Source of the DNA: Beroe forskalii
Taxonomy: Eukaryota > Ctenophora > Nuda > Beroida > Beroidae
DNA length: 64,000 nucleotides
Reading direction: 5' to 3'
Assembly: GCA_011033025.1 (NCBI GenBank)
Contig: WFMF01000029.1
Coordinates: 372,001-436,000, forward strand
The notes under the pieces: generated by a model
Database searches by the model: none
Told to the model about the DNA's origin: nothing
Seen by the model: the letters and a program-made list of their open reading frames with translations, nothing else
Part shown: piece by piece, positions 60,486 to 64,000 of the stretch
Layout: every line of letters starts with the position of its first letter
Numbering within the stretch: position 1 is the first letter of the stretch
Translations under genes and position numbers: made by a program

Positions 60486-62126
60486 AGGAGGATGTCAAAG
60501 TCCAAATGACGGAGTCAGAATTATGATGGAGATCATAGGATTCAAGATTTAGGAAATATGTTGACGAAATACGGTCGATGATATTAATCTCGATGACCTA
60601 AGACATTTATTTAAACTAAATATTAGATAACTATCTTTTGACCGTGCTTAATGTGATCGCATGCTTGTAAATGGAAAACATGAATCCGCCAAAAAGGAAG
60701 CTCTGGCTATTGTATGGAAATTATGAGAATATGGCAAACAAGTAAGGAAAATTACCCAGGAATTGAAATATCATTCATGATAATGAAAATTGGAATGTAT
60801 GAAACGAAGAGCCAAAAAAGTTGAGGAATTAATTTACCATGCCAAAACGCCTCGTATTTTATTTCTAAAAGTCAAAACAATATCTGCGGGAAAAGCGGAC
60901 ACATACTTCATTTCTTAAGTCAAATAAAAACAGCTTTTAAGTTGGTATTATGGTAATACAAGACGGCGAGCTTACTCAAAACATGTTCACAAAAAGTAAA
61001 CAAAACTGGACAATTCCGGGAAAAAATAAAAACATGTGGGAAAAAGGAAAAGGGCGGAATCTTGAAAAAAACGCAATAGAACTTTTCGTAATAGATGCCA
61101 ACCTGCCTTTAATTAAAATTGTATTGATTGAATTAACATAAAATTTACTGATTCAAAATGTATGATTTCCATAAAAAGTGACCAAAACTGAAAACAAGCG
61201 CTGGTTTGAATTAGGGAATTCTTCTTGGGCAATAAGTGAAGTTTCCAGAAGTAATCGACTTAGATGATTGGCATGAAATATGAACCATGATTGATGATGT
61301 CTGATGAGAGATGAATATGGGAGACGAAACGAAATGGAAAGCAAACGAACGCAAATGTGTAATTCAGCGCGCGCAGAACCATGAATTCTGTAATTGAAGC
61401 GCGCATTTAGTAATTACTCAATTATTACGCAAAGTTATTTTAGGGTTAAAAGCCGCGCACAACTGACCAATGATTTACAGAATACAGTTCGTTCCAAAGC
61501 ATAATCAACAATAAAGCCAACCGGAAAACTTCACGATTTTTCGAGAAAAGGCCGGGCGGCCAATCGCAAATTGCCGCAGTTCATGCGAATAGCAAAGTAT
61601 GTTGAGACGAAACGATTCACATATAAATAGGTAAAATGTAAAAGTTTCACCAAGTTAAAAACAAAATTAATCCGGTTCGAATGCCGTTCGATGTTATAAT
61701 TATGAAAAATTTGCCATGTAGTTTGGTTTAACTTTTTATATGGTCTCATCGCTTGGCAAGCAAAAGTTTGAATTTTGATAGATGAAAATTGGAAGAATTT
61801 AAATTTTTATTGTATTATCGTAGACTTGCTTGCTATCACTATTAACGAGTATCAAGCAATACAATTCGAAATATCATTCATTGCAAATAGTACGTGCTTC
61901 ATTTTGATGAAAACACAAAATTGGAAACGATCCAATGTTTCGCAAATTGCGAATCGCAATGACCAGTATTCCATTCCCAAAGTCAATCTTTGCCATCTCT
62001 CAGCTTCTAAGATGGCAATCGGCATGACCCAAGCCTGACTAATTGAGAGTCAAAAACTTAAAAGTAAACTCAAGATAAAACTCAAGTCTACTAGGTCTTG
62101 AAGTTGAGGGAACAACAAAAACTTAC
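60486..62126. other. AT-rich stretch, nothing recognised
   Basis: No supported exon; short ORFs lack splice context. A GCGCGC-containing patch lies near 61365-61460. Confidence 0.5.
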
Positions 62127-62206
62127 TGCTGCTAAGGAATCTTTGTTGGTCCTGTTTGCCCCGTGGTGCAGCTGTATTCTTCTCGACAAGCATATTGAGC
62201 TCCTCC
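62127..62206 (-). CDS. candidate exon upstream in the same gene
   Basis: Bounded by TTCTAG and GTAAGT on the minus strand. Two frames are open: one reads EELNMLVEKNTAAPRGKQ and on to DQQRFLSS; the other ends in phase 0 and would join 56743-56803. The splice signals are better than the protein evidence. Confidence 0.3.
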
Positions 62207-62719
62207 CTAGAAGTTATTCACGAGTTAGTGTCAGCGAAGGAACGATATGTCTGATGAAGAGCCATGATTTACGGATTTAATCGGATGTCAATCAATTTCT
62301 GCGGAATAAGGTACCAATTGCACTGGCAAAGGTTTCAATCACACGATACGAGATTGATTGATTGATATCTCAACCTGCTTCTCCAACGGATTTAATTTGA
62401 GAATCATACGTTTCAGATTCTAATTTTACTTGCCAAAAGAGGCGTTTCTTGTGCACTCTAAAAAGCAAATTCTGACATGCTTGTTCGAATTGACAGTTAA
62501 AGAAATCCATGATTTTAGTAATAGTACTTCATAAGGGACAATCATTAATTGAGATTGAAAATAAAATGCTAATCAGAAAATTGTAAAAAATTAAACACCA
62601 ATTGGTACCAATATCAGTACGAAAAAGAAATAAATGTGGCTCTCCAATACTGTCAAAGTACCAGCTACAAGTATCAAAGTGAGATATAACAGGTGCTCCA
62701 AAATTGCGCTCTTACCAAT

Positions 62720-62860
62720 TAAATACCCTCAGTCTCAAGACACGGCTCGTCACCGCATCTGATTGGCTCCCACACCATCACGTGACCCGTTTCCAGCGAT
62801 CTGATTGGTCGAGGCTGCAGCATTGCGGGCACAATACGCCATATTTCATGCTATATAAAC
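62720..62860 (-). promoter_or_regulatory. promoter-like cluster (TATA, CCAAT, E-box)
   Basis: Within about 110 bases: TTTATATAGC (minus strand, about 62850), two ACCAATCAGA-type boxes (about 62760 and 62803), TCACGTGA (62780), CpG-rich DNA and a donor-like GTAAGAG at about 62714-62720. It could drive the minus-strand gene whose candidate exons start at 62206. CCAAT boxes sit downstream of the TATA in that reading, so direction is uncertain. Confidence 0.3.
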
Positions 62861-63130
62861 GCTTTGAAAGTTTAATGAGAGGAGCTATAATTTGTATGTA
62901 TTGATGCATATTTGTGGGCACTTATTATGCCCATAAGGAGATTGATGGTTTTGTTCAAGGCGTCAAGGAAATTATATTCAGGAGGATTACACCATATTTG
63001 GAAATATGAATATAAGACATGACTGAGGGCATATTATGGAGATTGGAGGGCATGGCGTCTGCGTACTTAGGTACTTGAATCAAATGGGGTGTACATTTAA
63101 TCAAAATTTGGATGATTTTAAAAGTATAAA

Positions 63131-63514
63131 GGGACCATCCATAAAGGACGTCCGCAAAGAGGGGGGAGTCTAGCCAATGCGGACGTTTGCGGACGTAGGG
63201 GGGGGGGTGTTTGGCCAAATGCAGACGTCCGCATTTATGAAAATTTTGGTCGATTTGAGTGGTTTTTCACTTGAAAATAGTCGATTTTTAGAATTTTGAC
63301 TTAGATTTTCGACATTGAGTCAAATAATAAAGTTGATTTTGTCACCATATTTGAGGAAAAGGGCATAGGACTGATGACACAAAAGATTTTCAATGAAAAT
63401 GCGGACGTCCGGAGGGGGGGGGGGGGTATTTCAGGTTGCGGACGTTTGCGGACAAGGGGGGAGGGAGGGGTCTTAAATAGCCGAAATTTTTCGGACGTCC
63501 TTTATGGATGGCCC
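63131..63514. mobile_element. 384-bp TIR element with 10-bp target-site duplication
   Basis: Ends GGGACCATCCATAAAGGACG and CGTCCTTTATGGATGGCCC, flanked by exact AAAGTATAAA at 63121-63130 and 63515-63524. The inside has repeated GCGGACGTCCGC/GCGGACGTTTGCGGAC blocks and runs of G of up to 14. No ORF. The 9-10 bp duplication length points to a Mutator-like or similar superfamily, non-autonomous. Confidence 0.85.
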
Positions 63515-64000
63515 AAAGTATAAAGCATCAAGACGCGCAACTTCAGGCTGAATTTTATAATACTGCGCGCAATTTCAGAAATCAATGATTTATAAAATTG
63601 CGCGCATATGATTAAAAATAAATCATTTGCTCGTCTAACGCTGTCTTACAGTTACTGAATAATTGCTAAATAAAACCAATTCATATTTGCAGTAAATATC
63701 AATCAAATTACTGAACAATTTTTGGGCTATATATACAAAAATATGAGTATGAGGATTCAAATATCATTTATGACCATTATTTGACCAATAGAACAGGACG
63801 AATCATGAATATTGAAAATGGTCCCTCTTTCGAATTCTATGAGGAGCAAATAATTGCAATCATTTTTTACGCAGAGCGACCACAGTTGGAAAAATAAGAC
63901 CCTTCTCAAAATTGAAAATGAAAAAGAGATTAATGCGACTATGCTCACAAATATGAAGTTGAGTTGTCTACAAAATTATTGTTACAGTATGAGGGTACTG

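Noticed and set aside
61655-61700. GGTTCGAATGCC as a tRNA B box
   Set aside because: No A box or foldable cloverleaf around it.

Overview
This is a piece of an invertebrate animal nuclear genome. Genes are split into many exons with GT-AG introns, intergenic DNA is AT-rich, introns are full of minisatellites, and two conserved animal genes are recognisable. The species cannot be named from the sequence.

Layout. (1) 206-10021, plus strand: the 3' two thirds of TECPR2, an autophagy and ER-exit factor. It has a long low-complexity linker, about nine tectonin repeats and a C-terminal WEVL LC3-interacting motif. Most of its introns carry a private minisatellite, several built from the adjoining splice junction. 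(2) 10022-12148: the intergenic gap, with a hairpin MITE and a 33-bp minisatellite. (3) 12149-30815, minus strand: GOLGA5 (golgin-84), a Golgi coiled-coil tether. All 17 exons can be chained in phase to 572 codons plus stop. Its introns hold a 44-bp minisatellite, a roughly 335-bp satellite array split by a 3.3-kb fold-back MULE-like element, Helitron-like ends and a decayed tandem copy of exons 1-2. (4) 30842-37650, plus strand: three tandem units of a small secreted PAN/apple-like gene, one intact, one with a changed tail, one dead. (5) 37680-38240: a GC-rich repeat island. (6) 39726-42921, minus strand: the last seven exons of an unidentified gene with a helical MIT-like segment and a cysteine-rich putative zinc module. 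(7) 42.5-64 kb: almost no coding sequence. A few candidate minus-strand exons (terminal exon 52847-52974) sit among a dispersed short repeat with a CRE (TGACGTCA) core, two long perfect hairpins, a 22-bp minisatellite and two terminal-inverted-repeat transposons with visible target-site duplications.

TECPR2 and GOLGA5 both act in the early secretory and autophagy system and lie tail to tail. Both human orthologues are, from memory, on 14q32, so this may be an old linkage. The most unusual signals are the clustered CRE-cored elements, the repeated duplication of exon/intron junctions, and a large excess of the palindrome TCACGTGA that reaches into exons of three genes. All calls were made by reading. 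Exon boundaries rest on splice consensus and phase, without transcripts or database searches.
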